DNA from: Candidatus Omnitrophota bacterium
GTDB lineage: Bacteria; Hinthialibacterota; Hinthialibacteria; Hinthialibacterales; Hinthialibacteraceae
DNA: 64,000 nucleotides
Assembly: GCA_040755155.1 (NCBI GenBank)
Contig: JBFMBP010000110.1
Span: 1 to 64,000 of the forward strand
Direction of reading: 5' to 3'
Positions 7,103 through 16,218 of this stretch are shown piece after piece. A program made the translations under genes and the position numbers. Numbering within the stretch: the stretch's first letter is position 1; every line of letters begins with the position of its first letter. The notes under the pieces were generated by a model. The model was not told where the DNA came from, searched no databases, and saw nothing but the letters and a program-made list of their open reading frames with translations.

Positions 7103-7333
7103 GGAAGGGTCATGTTGTTTGATCCATCCATTGTACCAACCTGCATTGAGATTGTTGTTTTTAAATTCCTCTCCCAAGATGGGGAGAGGTTAGGGTTGAT
7201 ATTATTAAACTTATAATCCCCTCACCCTAACCCTCTCCCAGAGGGCGAGGGAATTTTAAGTCACATTCTTAATAAGACTTGGTATTACTCATCCAATAAA
7301 TAATGATGGGTCAAAAAACTCGACCCATCCTAC
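7103..7333. repeat. GATGGGTC palindrome pair split by a MITE-like element
   Basis: The left half (7103-7133, GGGTCATGTTGTTTGATCC) and right half (7305-7333, GATGGGTCAAAAAACTCGACC) are the two arms of the palindrome pair found intact at 45036-45115 and 59528-59606. In those copies about 20 bp separate the arms. Here 151 bp of MITE-like sequence lie in that spacer. Confidence 0.7.
7134..7284. mobile_element. MITE-like element, copy 1
   Basis: This is a 151-bp element bounded by TACCAA and TTGGTA. Imperfect inverted termini extend about 35 bp, and two internal hairpin-rich blocks are built on CCTCTCCC/GGGAGAGG and CCCTCTCCC/GGGCGAGGG. A second full copy is at 19160-19317 and a solo right end at 17667-17686. 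It has no coding capacity. Termini plus copy number suggest mobilisation in trans, but no matching transposase is seen in the window. Confidence 0.65.
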
Positions 7334-7442
7334 TTTTTTTCCTCATTCATCGCTCATCATTCGTCATTATATTGAACGTTGGGAAACAATAACGCTATAC
7401 TAGGCGAACGCTCGGCGAGAATTAGCGCGTCTTCAATTTTCT

Positions 7443-9992
7443 ATGGAAATCGATTTTCTACGCCATTTTGGATTTTCCCCCCAACATACGGCGGCGTTGC
7501 GAAGCGCCTACGGCTCCCTATTGCTGCCTTTGCAGGAGAAGGCGATCAACGAAGGACGCTTGTTCGAAAAAGAGAGCCTTTTGGTTTCGGCGCCAACTTC
7601 GTCGGGGAAGACCTTTCTTGCGGAAATCCTGTTTCTCTTCCATGTTTCCCAAGGCCGGAACGTCATTTATCTCGCTCCTACCAAAGCGCTGGCCAATCAA
7701 CGCTATCGGCAGTTGCAGGAACGCTATCGGGAAATGGGGTACGAGATTCTGCTCTCCACCCGCGATCATCCTTTTCAAGACCGGCGCATCGTCGAAGGGC
7801 GATTTCATCTGGCTATCGTGATTTATGAAAAAATGCGCGCTTTGATGGCGATGGGAGATTCCTTTCTTCCATTCCTTGGCGCTTGCGTCGTCGATGAGAT
7901 GCACTACGTTTATCATCCGCAGCGCGGCGCGGAATTAGAAATTCTGCTCGCCAAGCTGCGGGAAGAGAAATCGCTGCAAATGCTCGGCCTCTCCGCCATG
8001 CCGCCGGACGAAAAAGCCGCCGAATGGCTCAAGGCGCGGCTGGTCGTCGAGACCGCCCGTCCCGTGGAGTTGCGGCAGGGGGTTTTATTCAATGGCCGCT
8101 TCCATTACCAGGAATTCAATTCCCGCCGGGAAGGAACCGAAACGTTTCCTCTCCAACCCCAATTCGACGAAGGCCGGGCCATGATCGAGGCCGCCTATTA
8201 TTTCGCTTCGAAGGGTGAAACGACGCTTGTCTTCTGGTCCAACCGGGACCAATGCTACATCGCCGCCCGCAAGTTGGCGGAGCTCTGCCAGCCGGAAGCG
8301 AAACTGAAAGAATCTGAACTGGCGCGGCTGGAGCCGACGGCCATGCGTAGATTTCTCTCCCACCTTCTTCCCCGCCGCATCGCCGTGCATACCAGCGACC
8401 TTACGCAGGGGGAGCGGGATTTGGTGGAGCGCTGGGCGCAGAAAGGCGAGGCGTTGATTATCTGCGCCACCAGCACGCTGGCGGAAGGCGTCAATTTCCC
8501 TGTAACCAACGTTTTGACCTCCAAACGCATGTACGGAACCCGTCCGCGAGACATTCAATGCGGCGCCCCTCCCGCCGCGATTCCTATCGCCCGCGACCAG
8601 TTGTTCAACATGATCGGACGCGCCGGGCGGCTGGGTTGCGGCGATTTGGGCCGGGGAATGCTGGTGGCTTCTTCCGAAGGCGACGTGGAAGGACTTATGT
8701 CCATGTATATGCGCTCCGAACCGCCAGCCTTGCAGCCAGCGCTTCGCATGGAGGATTTTTCACAAACCGTTCTTAAAAGCCTCAATCTCAACGGTCATTC
8801 TTCCCGCCGCGATTGCGTTCAATTTCTCCAGCGAACGCTGACGGGAATTTCCCGCCTATGGCCGGAGGCTTTGGAAGCGAAAGTGGACGAAGCAGTGGAT
8901 CGCCTGAAGCAGGATGGATTCGTTTCGGAAGAAATGGAGCGGCTGTACCTCTCGCCTTTAGGCCGATTGGTCGTCAAAAACGGCTTGTCCGCCCGTTCCG
9001 CGCAACAATTGAACCGATATATTGGGGACTACGGCGCCGAGTGGATTCATCCCGTCGAAATTCTTACGCCTCTATGCCTGCTCGATGAAATCCAGCCCAT
9101 TCCTATTTCCATTCCCAACCGGGAAATCCTCGATCATCTGTGGACGCGTTCGCTTTGGCGCCTTTTGGACGATAAAGGGATAGCGAAAGACTCGTTCGTC
9201 CGCCGCTTAACGGAGAATCCCTCTAATCTGCGGCGGGAACATCACGCCGCCTTCAAAAAAACCTTGCTCATGGTTTATTGGATCGATGGTAAAAGCATCG
9301 AAGCGCTGGAAAAGGAATTCAACTTCTACACCGGCGCCATTCACCGGCTGGGCGAGGAACTCTCCTGGCTGACCGGCTGCTTGGCGGAGATCGCGGCTTC
9401 TTTCGCGGTGGAGCCGGAGACGCTGCGGAAATTCTATGCTCTTCAGGAACGCCTGACCTATGGCTTGCCCGAAAAAGGTCTGGATTGGGGGCCATTAATC
9501 CGCCGCCGGCTTTTGATGCGCCAGGAAGTCCTCTCACTGCTGGTTGCCGGCTATAACTCACCCGCCGCCGTGCGCGATGACGATCTAAAGCACTTACAAG
9601 AGTTTCTCTCCAAGGAAACCGTACAAATCGTCGCCGCTCATAAATCCAAACCCGTCGTGCGCGAAGAACGCCTCTCCTCGGATTACGTCATCGAACTCGA
9701 CAAGGGACGCCTCGACCGAGTTAAAATCAATGGCACAACCGTCGCCCTATCCAAATTGCAAGCCCGGCTGCTGCGCCGTCTCGCCGCCAACGCCGGGGAA
9801 TGCGTTCCGTATGAAGATATCCTCCAGGAAATGTGGCCGGATGGAAATGGAGATCGCAAGAGTCTATTCAAACAAAAGAGAGCAATAATCCTAAAAGCTG
9901 GTGAAGCCTTGGGCAAGAAAGAAGCGAAAGATCTCATCGAAAGTTCGAAGGGCGACGGGTTGGTTTTGAAGGCGTCTATTATCAGAAATTAA
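7443..9992 (+). CDS. Ski2-like DExH helicase with C-terminal OmpR-type winged helix
   Basis: This is an 849-residue SF2 helicase. Motif I is APTSSGKT (50-57), motif II DEMH (151-154), motif III SAM (184-186), motif V ATSTLAEGVNFP (342-353) and motif VI NMIGRAGRLG (389-398), the signature of the Ski2/Hel308/Brr2 group. After the helicase core comes a helical region (~450-740). The last ~100 residues (YVIELDKGRLDRVKINGTTVALS...CVPYEDILQEMWPDG) resemble the winged-helix DNA-binding domain of OmpR/PhoB regulators. Ski2 helicases unwind DNA or RNA and carry a winged helix of another type right after the core, so a terminal OmpR-like module is unusual. It stands alone between repeats, with no clear Shine-Dalgarno at the ATG. 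Confidence 0.85.
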   Translation: MEIDFLRHFGFSPQHTAALRSAYGSLLLPLQEKAINEGRLFEKESLLVSAPTSSGKTFLAEILFLFHVSQGRNVIYLAPTKALANQRYRQLQERYREMGYEILLSTRDHPFQDRRIVEGRFHLAIVIYEKMRALMAMGDSFLPFLGACVVDEMHYVYHPQRGAELEILLAKLREEKSLQMLGLSAMPPDEKAAEWLKARLVVETARPVELRQGVLFNGRFHYQEFNSRREGTETFPLQPQFDEGRAMIEAAYYFASKGETTLVFWSNRDQCYIAARKLAELCQPEAKLKESELARLEPTAMRRFLSHLLPRRIAVHTSDLTQGERDLVERWAQKGEALIICATSTLAEGVNFPVTNVLTSKRMYGTRPRDIQCGAPPAAIPIARDQLFNMIGRAGRLGCGDLGRGMLVASSEGDVEGLMSMYMRSEPPALQPALRMEDFSQTVLKSLNLNGHSSRRDCVQFLQRTLTGISRLWPEALEAKVDEAVDRLKQDGFVSEEMERLYLSPLGRLVVKNGLSARSAQQLNRYIGDYGAEWIHPVEILTPLCLLDEIQPIPISIPNREILDHLWTRSLWRLLDDKGIAKDSFVRRLTENPSNLRREHHAAFKKTLLMVYWIDGKSIEALEKEFNFYTGAIHRLGEELSWLTGCLAEIAASFAVEPETLRKFYALQERLTYGLPEKGLDWGPLIRRRLLMRQEVLSLLVAGYNSPAAVRDDDLKHLQEFLSKETVQIVAAHKSKPVVREERLSSDYVIELDKGRLDRVKINGTTVALSKLQARLLRRLAANAGECVPYEDILQEMWPDGNGDRKSLFKQKRAIILKAGEALGKKEAKDLIESSKGDGLVLKASIIRN

Positions 9993-10009
9993 TGGCTTTT
10001 TTAGCGATT

Positions 10010-10064
10010 ATGGCGGGGCTTGTTTCGATCGATCCACCCTACAAACACAAATGATGAATGATGA
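10010..10064. repeat. Palindrome remnant and GATGAAT heptamer tract
   Basis: The gap between the helicase and PduS-like genes starts with a degenerate GGCGGG...CCACCCTAC palindrome (10010-10042), then ATGATGAATGATGAA. Next comes a block (GGGATGTTTAAAGG...GAAACAACC) that recurs after the heptamer tract at 29780-29810. Otherwise the gap holds nothing recognisable. Confidence 0.5.
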
Positions 10065-10207
10065 AAAATATGGGATGTTTAAAGGTAGAAACAACCTTGC
10101 CCTAGCCACCCCGCCGTCTTCGCCACTAGGTGAAGAATGATTGTCCGGGTAAAATAGTGGCTCTTGCACTAAAACCGTTTAGGCAAAAATCCGCTGCAGC
10201 GGGCGAG

Positions 10208-11533
10208 ATGGGATTGGCGCGCATGAACAATGGTATGATCGCGGAAATTCGAGCCAAAGGAGTCGTCGGCGCGGGAGGCGCCGGTTTTCCCACATATGCG
10301 AAATTGAAGCCTCCCATCGAGATTCTGATTGTCAACGGCGCGGAATGCGAACCGCTTTTGCATAAAGACAAGGAACTGCTTAAGCACTACGGGAAAATCG
10401 TGCTGGAAGGCGCGGCGCGCTTGAGAGATATCGTCCAAGCTCGGGAAGCCGTATTGGGCATCAAAGAAAAATACCGCGACATCATCGCCGAGCTGACGCC
10501 TCTCCTGCCCGATTGCGTCCGCATTCAGCCTTTGGGCGATTTCTATCCCGCCGGGGACGAGTTCGTGCTGGTATACGATGTAACCGGCAAAGTCATTCCG
10601 CGCGGCGGATTGCCCCTCCATGTCGGAGCGGTGGTTATTAATGTCGAGACCGTGCTCAACGTCATGCAGGATCGTCCGGTAATCCATAAATATTTCTCTG
10701 TGGGCGGCGCGGTTTGCGAACCTCAAACGCTGCGCGCTCCCATCGGCATGTCTTTCCGGGAAGCCATCGAAGCCTGCGGCGGCCCCGCCTGTGAGCCTTT
10801 CGCCGTGCTGGCGGGGGGCGTCATGATGGGGCGCTTGGTTCGCGATATGGAAGAGCCGATTACCAAAACCACCGGCGGGTTGCTGCTCTTTCCCCAGGAT
10901 CACCCGCTCATCGCAAAATATTCCCGCGACGACTCCGCCATCAAGCGCATCGGCAAATCGGCCTGCGACCAATGCACCTTCTGCACTGAATTGTGCCCGC
11001 GTTATCTTCTTGGCCACCCCATTGAACCGCACAAAGCCATGCGCGCTCTCGGCTTCAGTCATGAGAAACTCTCGCTGGTCATCGGGACGCAATTCTGCTG
11101 CGAGTGCAATCTCTGCACCATGATCGCATGCCCGGAAGATTTGGATCCCAAGAACGTTTGCGTTATGAACAAACGCGAACTGCGGGAACAGAAAATGACG
11201 TATCCCGCCGATGCTCCCAGCCGCCCAGCGCATCCGCTGCTCGAAGGGCGGCGAACGCCGATTTCGCGCCTTTTCAAAAAACTAGGACTTACGCAATTCG
11301 CCAACCGGGGTCCGCTTTCGGAGAAGGAATTTGCGCCGGATAAGGTTGTTATCCTGCTCAAGCAACATGTGGGAACGCCCGCAAAGCCGACCGTTTCCCC
11401 CGGCGCGCGCGTGCAGGCCGGCGACGTCATCGCTAATGTGGCCGAGAAGGATTTAGGCGTTCCCATCCATGCGAGCATCAACGGCGTCGTCGGGAACGTG
11501 AGCGACGTCAGCATCGAAATCGGAAGAGGATAG
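10208..11533 (+). CDS. pduS: PduS-like SLBB/4Fe-4S flavoprotein (microcompartment cobalamin or electron-transfer reductase)
   Basis: The protein is about 441 residues from the ATG at 10208; an upstream GTG at 10130 would add 26 residues not expected in the family. It begins close to GVVGAGGAGFPT, the RnfC/PduS/NuoF-like nucleotide and flavin-binding glycine loop, followed by VNGAECEP. An SLBB domain and two 4Fe-4S motifs follow (CDQCTFCTELCP and CCECNLC...ACP), then an RnfC-like beta domain (~380-441). In Pdu/Eut-type microcompartments PduS reduces cobalamin or passes electrons to the lumen and interacts with the shell protein PduT. Here a PduT-like gene follows after 8 bp, supporting the same partnership. 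No encapsulated enzyme is encoded in the window, so the substrate pathway is unknown. Confidence 0.85.
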   Translation: MGLARMNNGMIAEIRAKGVVGAGGAGFPTYAKLKPPIEILIVNGAECEPLLHKDKELLKHYGKIVLEGAARLRDIVQAREAVLGIKEKYRDIIAELTPLLPDCVRIQPLGDFYPAGDEFVLVYDVTGKVIPRGGLPLHVGAVVINVETVLNVMQDRPVIHKYFSVGGAVCEPQTLRAPIGMSFREAIEACGGPACEPFAVLAGGVMMGRLVRDMEEPITKTTGGLLLFPQDHPLIAKYSRDDSAIKRIGKSACDQCTFCTELCPRYLLGHPIEPHKAMRALGFSHEKLSLVIGTQFCCECNLCTMIACPEDLDPKNVCVMNKRELREQKMTYPADAPSRPAHPLLEGRRTPISRLFKKLGLTQFANRGPLSEKEFAPDKVVILLKQHVGTPAKPTVSPGARVQAGDVIANVAEKDLGVPIHASINGVVGNVSDVSIEIGRG

Positions 11534-11541
11534 ATTGTCTC

Positions 11542-12096
11542 ATGCCCAAAGCTATCGGAATGATCGAACTTTCCAGCATCGCCCTCGGCTACGAAGTCGA
11601 AGACGCCATGCTCAAAGCCTCCAATGTGCAATTAATCCTAGCCCGCACGATATGTTCGGGGAAATACATCGTCATCGTCGGAGGCGACGTGGCCGAAGTC
11701 AAAAGCAGCGTGGAAGCGGGATTGAATTCCGCCAGCGACAGCGTCATCGACGATCTGGTCATCCCCAACGCTCATGAGAGCCTTTTCCCGGCTCTTTCCT
11801 GTTCCGTAACCTTAGCGCCGCAAGATATCCTAGCGTTGGGTGTAGTGGAAACCTTTACGGCGGCTAGCATCCTGGAAGCGGGAGACGCCGCCGCCAAAGC
11901 GGCCAACGTGACGCTCTTCCGCATTCACGTCGCTATGGCCGTCGGAGGCAAGGGTTTTCTGTTGCTGACGGGAGACGTTTCCGCCGTCAAAGCCGCCGTG
12001 GCGGCCGCTTCCGGTGCGGCGATACGGCGCGGAGTTCTAGTCGGGCGCACGGTCATTCCGCGTCCCAGCCCCGAATTGTTTTCCGAGTATATCTAA
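11542..12096 (+). CDS. pduT: PduT-like trimeric BMC-T shell protein with candidate iron-sulfur pore cysteine
   Basis: These 184 residues contain two tandem BMC domains (about 4-85 and 96-180). Each has the AIGMIEL-like or ALGVVET-like first strand and a glycine-rich strand (KYIVIVGGDV, KGFLLLTGDV). Such double-domain proteins form trimeric facets in the microcompartment shell. Cys38 sits in ARTICSGKY at the same place as the cysteine of Salmonella PduT that holds a 4Fe-4S cluster in the central pore. With the PduS-like gene 8 bp upstream, the pair could move electrons across the shell. It is an orphan pair: no BMC-H, BMC-P or signature enzyme genes are nearby. Confidence 0.9.
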   Translation: MPKAIGMIELSSIALGYEVEDAMLKASNVQLILARTICSGKYIVIVGGDVAEVKSSVEAGLNSASDSVIDDLVIPNAHESLFPALSCSVTLAPQDILALGVVETFTAASILEAGDAAAKAANVTLFRIHVAMAVGGKGFLLLTGDVSAVKAAVAAASGAAIRRGVLVGRTVIPRPSPELFSEYI

Positions 12097-12140
12097 AAAA
12101 CAGTGATTAGCGGCCAGTGACAAGTGATTAGTTGAATGGG

Positions 12141-12176
12141 CTGGGTGGCAAGGGCAAGGTTGCTTTTGCCCTTGAA
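12141..12176. repeat. GGGTGGCAAGG-family palindrome
   Basis: After GGGTGGC, an 8-bp stem AAGGGCAA/TTGCCCTT (12150-12173) encloses an 8-nt loop. A larger relative lies at 17543-17619. It may also help end transcription of the BMC-T gene, although no T tract follows. Confidence 0.5.
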
Positions 12177-12196
12177 AGAACTCATCGATTATCTCC

Positions 12197-13855
12197 ATGA
12201 ATGATCCTATCCCTGAATCCTGCTGCGCTAATCCTCCCCGTCGCCGTTGGGCGCAGAGGCTCTTAGTCGGGGGATTGATCGCCGTTCATTTTTTCCTGGC
12301 TATCGGCAGCGCCTGCCTCAAATCGCCCACTTCCGATGAATATACCTATATTTCCACCGGATACATTTATCTCACTACTTGGGATTTCCGTCTCGATCGC
12401 ACCCAACCGCCTTTGATCCGCCTTCTCATCGGCTTGCCGCTGGCGTTTTATCATCCCTGGATGCCGCCGCTTCACGAAGAAAAATGGGATGCGCCGGAAA
12501 GTTACGAGTTGGGCTACCGCCTCGGCTTCGAAATGCTTTTATTCGGCCAAAACCGCTGGCAAAGCGTTTTGCTTCTGGCTCGTCTGCCCATTATGCTGCT
12601 ATCCTGCGCCTTGGCGCTGCTGGTCTACCGGTGGGCGCGCGATCTTTACGGCGAGGCGGGGGGCGTCGCTTCTTTATTTCTTTATTGCTTCTGTCCCAAC
12701 ATGCTGGCTCATGGACGATTGGCGACGATGGATTTGGGACTCGCCTTCTTCTTTATCGCCGCTCTCTATGCTTTTTATCTTTATAGCAAGAACCGAACCA
12801 AACGCCGTCTGGCGCTAACGGGCGTTTTGTTGGGATTGGCGTTGGGGGCCAAAGTTACCGCCTTGCTGCTGCTTCCCCTCCTATGCGGCCTTTTGGCTTG
12901 GCTCTCGTATGAGAACCATCGCCGTCAATGGAAAAACATTGCCGCCGATTATGCGCAAAGCGCGGCGATTCTTCTTTTGTGCGCTTTCGCTGCGCTGCTT
13001 CTGCTCTACGGTTACCCTTTTCGTCCATTTTATTTTTGGGATACGCTCTCCAACGTCTTTTACAAATCCCTGCATACTGGCCGGGCTTCGGAAGCGATTC
13101 CCGGAATGCCTCACTTGAACTACGCCTTTTACCTATTCGGCCATTACTCTACGCATGGCTGGCCTTATTACTACGCCGCCGCCATGCTGGTCAAAACTCC
13201 AACGGCGGTTTTTCTCGCTCTTTTGCTTGTCCTGGCTTTGGCGCGCCGGAAATGGCTGGGCTGGCCCGACGCCGTACTCGTTTTCGCTTTCTTCCTGATT
13301 CATATCGCCGCCGCCTTCAACCGCGTCAATATCGGCTTGCGCCACATTCTCCCCATCTACCCATTGCTCTATATGTATCTCGGACGGATCGTAGAGATAA
13401 AACCGAATGTCTTGCGAAAGTACGGCCTTGCAGCGCTCGCTTTTTGGTATTTTTGGACTACTATAAGCATCTACCCGGATTATCTGGCTTATTTCAACGA
13501 AATCTGCGGCGGACCGGAACGAGGACAATTCTACCTGGACGATTCCAACATCGATTGGGGAGAAGATTTATCACGCCTCTCCGAATTCCAAAAGCGATAT
13601 CCTAACGAGCCATTCTACGTCGCTGTCAACTGGATGTTCGATCCCAAGGCTTTTGGCGTCGCTGCGCAGAGTTTGAAATTGGAGCAAATCCCCTCACCGC
13701 CATTGGGGATAGCGGCTGTCGGCAAGCATTGGGCGATACGTCAAAGGGTGCAAAAACGTTCTCCCTATTATTTCGATTGGTTGGAAAAATATCGACCCAT
13801 TGGACAGATAGGACATTCGATTCTATTGTATCGTTTCGAGAAAGCGGAGAGATGA
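12197..13855 (+). CDS. PMT/ArnT-like lipid-carrier-dependent glycosyltransferase
   Basis: This 552-residue multi-spanning membrane protein belongs to the GT-C class. A first helix (~22-40) is followed by the acidic loop SPTSDEYTY, which matches the catalytic Asp/Glu-containing first periplasmic loop of PMT/ArnT/GT39-like enzymes. The ARLPIMLLS helix and many further hydrophobic helices come next (to ~430), then a soluble periplasmic tail with SNIDWGEDLSRL, common in this group. It should transfer a sugar from a polyprenyl phosphate carrier to protein or lipid on the outer face of the inner membrane. The acceptor is unknown. The stop codon overlaps the next start by 4 bp. Confidence 0.8.
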   Translation: MNDPIPESCCANPPRRRWAQRLLVGGLIAVHFFLAIGSACLKSPTSDEYTYISTGYIYLTTWDFRLDRTQPPLIRLLIGLPLAFYHPWMPPLHEEKWDAPESYELGYRLGFEMLLFGQNRWQSVLLLARLPIMLLSCALALLVYRWARDLYGEAGGVASLFLYCFCPNMLAHGRLATMDLGLAFFFIAALYAFYLYSKNRTKRRLALTGVLLGLALGAKVTALLLLPLLCGLLAWLSYENHRRQWKNIAADYAQSAAILLLCAFAALLLLYGYPFRPFYFWDTLSNVFYKSLHTGRASEAIPGMPHLNYAFYLFGHYSTHGWPYYYAAAMLVKTPTAVFLALLLVLALARRKWLGWPDAVLVFAFFLIHIAAAFNRVNIGLRHILPIYPLLYMYLGRIVEIKPNVLRKYGLAALAFWYFWTTISIYPDYLAYFNEICGGPERGQFYLDDSNIDWGEDLSRLSEFQKRYPNEPFYVAVNWMFDPKAFGVAAQSLKLEQIPSPPLGIAAVGKHWAIRQRVQKRSPYYFDWLEKYRPIGQIGHSILLYRFEKAER

Positions 13856-14088
13856 AGATAACTTACGATCCCCGTTATAATATCGCTTATATCCTTTTTC
13901 GAGATAAAAACGAGCCGATGGAAACGCTTCGTCTGAGCGATGAAGTGAATATCGATCTCGCGCCGGATGGAAGAATCTACGGCATAGAACTCTTGAACGC
14001 CAACCAACAATTGGCTGGCGGTCCAGAGCCTTCTTTGATTTTCGTGAACGAAGCAGAGGGCCGTCGACAGGAAATAGCCATTCTATAG
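13852..14088 (+). CDS. DUF2283-family small protein
   Basis: This 78-residue protein opens MKITYDPRYNIAYILF and continues with DEVNIDLAPDGRIYGIELLNA, the compact beta-strand pattern of DUF2283. These proteins are widespread in mobile and toxin-antitoxin-rich regions and have no established function. I start it at the ATG at 13852, which overlaps the glycosyltransferase stop (ATGA) and has GGAG just upstream. It is translationally coupled to that gene, but a functional link is not evident. Confidence 0.75.
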   Translation: MKITYDPRYNIAYILFRDKNEPMETLRLSDEVNIDLAPDGRIYGIELLNANQQLAGGPEPSLIFVNEAEGRRQEIAIL

Positions 14089-14208
14089 GACAAGGAACTC
14101 AAAAGATAATTTCCCTGCAATTCTTTATTGCAAACCTTGAATCAGCGAGCGGTTTTTTATAAATTTCTAAAGATATTTTTGTTTGTTTAACAGGGAAAAG
14201 GAGAAACG

Positions 14209-16161
14209 TTGAGGATGGTAATGGAAAAAATTTGGCCCAACGAGGTTATTTCTCGATCTCCCGCTTCATCCGGACTCCTCGAAAAAATACCGGAGGGGAT
14301 CGAACGTTCTCAACAGTTTTTCCTTTCCACGCAAAAATCGGCTGGTTATTGGCTTCCTTACCTGGAAGCCGATTCGACGTTGGTAGCCGATTATATCATG
14401 TTGGCCCATTATATCGATGAAGTGGACCCTATTCTGGAAAAGAAAGCCCTTCGCTGGCTCTTGGACACCCAATTGGAGGACGGAGGATGGAATATCTATT
14501 ACGGCGGCCCCAGCGAACTCAACGCCACCGTCAAATGCGCTTTCGCCCTTCAGCTCGCCGGATTCGACCGTACTCAGGAACCGTTGCGCAAAGCGGAGGA
14601 ATGTCTGCTCCGCCTAGGCGGTTTGTCGTCCGTCAATAGTTACACGCGTTTTTATCTTGGCTTATTCGGGCAGTATCCTTGGAACCGCTTGGTTTCCATG
14701 CCCCCCGAGTTGATGTTCCTGCCCACCTCGTTCTATTTCAATATTTATGAAATATCCTCCTGGTCGCGGGCGATCCTGGTTCCCATGTGCATCATTTGGG
14801 CGCATCATCCCCAGAAAACGCCCCCTGCAATGGTGGATACCGCTTGCTGGTGGCGGAAAAAAGATCAACGCGCCAATGGCGGCATCAATTTGCGGGAAAA
14901 ATTTTCTTGGAAGACCTTCTTCTTCACGCTGGACGCCATCCTCAAACGCTCGCATCGATTCTACGCGCCTTTCACGCGCAAAGAATCGCTGCGGCGCGCC
15001 GAAAATTGGATGCTGGAACGGATGAGCCGGGGAGGGGGATTGGCCGCCATTTATCCCGCCATGCTTAACGCCATCATCGCGCTGGATTGCCTGGGATGCG
15101 GTCACGACCACCCCGCCTTTAAAAACGCTGTGGACGAATTCATGAAACTGATGGTGGAAGAAGAAGACCGGTTGTGGTTCCAACCTTGCTTCTCGCCCGT
15201 GTGGGATACGGCGATGGTTACAGCGGCGCTGAAACGCTCAGGCATGCCCGGAAACCATCCCTCCATCCAAAAAGCCGCCGATTGGCTCATCAATCAGGAA
15301 ATCCGCATCAAGGGCGATTGGCAGATCAAGAATCCTTACGGTCCCGCCGGAGGATGGGCCTTCGAATTCGACAACGACTTTTACGCCGATACCGACGATA
15401 GCGCCATGGTCCTCATGGCTCTCAACGGCGCGCGTCTCGACAACGACGAACGCCGCCAGTCCTCCATCAAGCGCGGCATCGAGTGGCTCTTGTCTATGCA
15501 GAGTTCCGACGGCGGCTGGGGCGCTTTCGACGTGGACAACGACAAGGAAGTGTTGAATCTTATCCCCTTCGCCGACCACAACGCTCTGCTGGACCCCAGC
15601 ACCGCTGACGTTACCGCCCGCATCTTGGAGATGTTTGGAGAATTGGGATACAACCTGTCGTTTTCTCCCGTCGCCAGAGCCGTTGAGTTTTTGCGCAGCC
15701 AGCAAGAGAAGGATGGATCGTGGTACGGAAGATGGGGCGTCAATTATATCTATGGAACCTGGCAAGTCGTTACCGGCTTAGTCCGAATCGGCATCCCCGC
15801 CAGCGATCCCTGCATCCAAAAAGGCGTCCAATGGTTCCTGCTCCATCAAAACGAAGATGGAGGCTGGGGCGAGACCTGCGTTACCTATCAAGACCCCGAT
15901 CAACGCGGCAACGGACCTTCCACTCCCTCGCAGACGGCCTGGGCCTTGTTGGGATTGATGAATGGCGGCGTTGTCGATTCGGAAGCGGTAGAGCGCGGAA
16001 TAGCGTATCTTATGAATACGCAAAAACCAGACGGAACCTGGGATGAAGACGAATTCACCGGTACCGGATTTCCCAAAGTCTTCTATCTGCGCTACACCTG
16101 GTATCGCAACTATTTCCCGCTCATGGCGCTAGGACGCTATCGTTCAATTAAGGGATTCTGA
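14209..16161 (+). CDS. shc: Squalene-hopene cyclase
   Basis: This 650-residue enzyme should cyclise squalene to hopene/diplopterol at the inner membrane. The catalytic acid motif DTDD is at 394-397 (FYADTDDSAM), and QW repeats recur (QLEDGGWN, QSSDGGWGAFD, QEKDGSWYGRWG, QNEDGGWGE, QKPDGTWDE). Length matches bacterial SHCs. AAAGGAGA lies 5 nt before a TTG (14209) and 11 nt before an ATG (14215); either may be the start. hpnH lies 0.3 kb downstream in the same direction, so both steps from squalene to adenosylhopane are encoded side by side. Squalene synthesis genes (hpnCDE) are not in the window. Confidence 0.95.
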   Translation: MRMVMEKIWPNEVISRSPASSGLLEKIPEGIERSQQFFLSTQKSAGYWLPYLEADSTLVADYIMLAHYIDEVDPILEKKALRWLLDTQLEDGGWNIYYGGPSELNATVKCAFALQLAGFDRTQEPLRKAEECLLRLGGLSSVNSYTRFYLGLFGQYPWNRLVSMPPELMFLPTSFYFNIYEISSWSRAILVPMCIIWAHHPQKTPPAMVDTACWWRKKDQRANGGINLREKFSWKTFFFTLDAILKRSHRFYAPFTRKESLRRAENWMLERMSRGGGLAAIYPAMLNAIIALDCLGCGHDHPAFKNAVDEFMKLMVEEEDRLWFQPCFSPVWDTAMVTAALKRSGMPGNHPSIQKAADWLINQEIRIKGDWQIKNPYGPAGGWAFEFDNDFYADTDDSAMVLMALNGARLDNDERRQSSIKRGIEWLLSMQSSDGGWGAFDVDNDKEVLNLIPFADHNALLDPSTADVTARILEMFGELGYNLSFSPVARAVEFLRSQQEKDGSWYGRWGVNYIYGTWQVVTGLVRIGIPASDPCIQKGVQWFLLHQNEDGGWGETCVTYQDPDQRGNGPSTPSQTAWALLGLMNGGVVDSEAVERGIAYLMNTQKPDGTWDEDEFTGTGFPKVFYLRYTWYRNYFPLMALGRYRSIKGF

Positions 16162-16218
16162 ATTATTGCGTTTCCGCTTTACCTTTGAGGGGGCGTCTAG
16201 AGCAAGGTATTTCAGTCC

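Noticed and set aside
10169-11233. 354-codon minus-strand open frame.
   Set aside because: It is antisense to the PduS-like gene with its Fe-S motifs. Long antisense frames are expected with this codon use.
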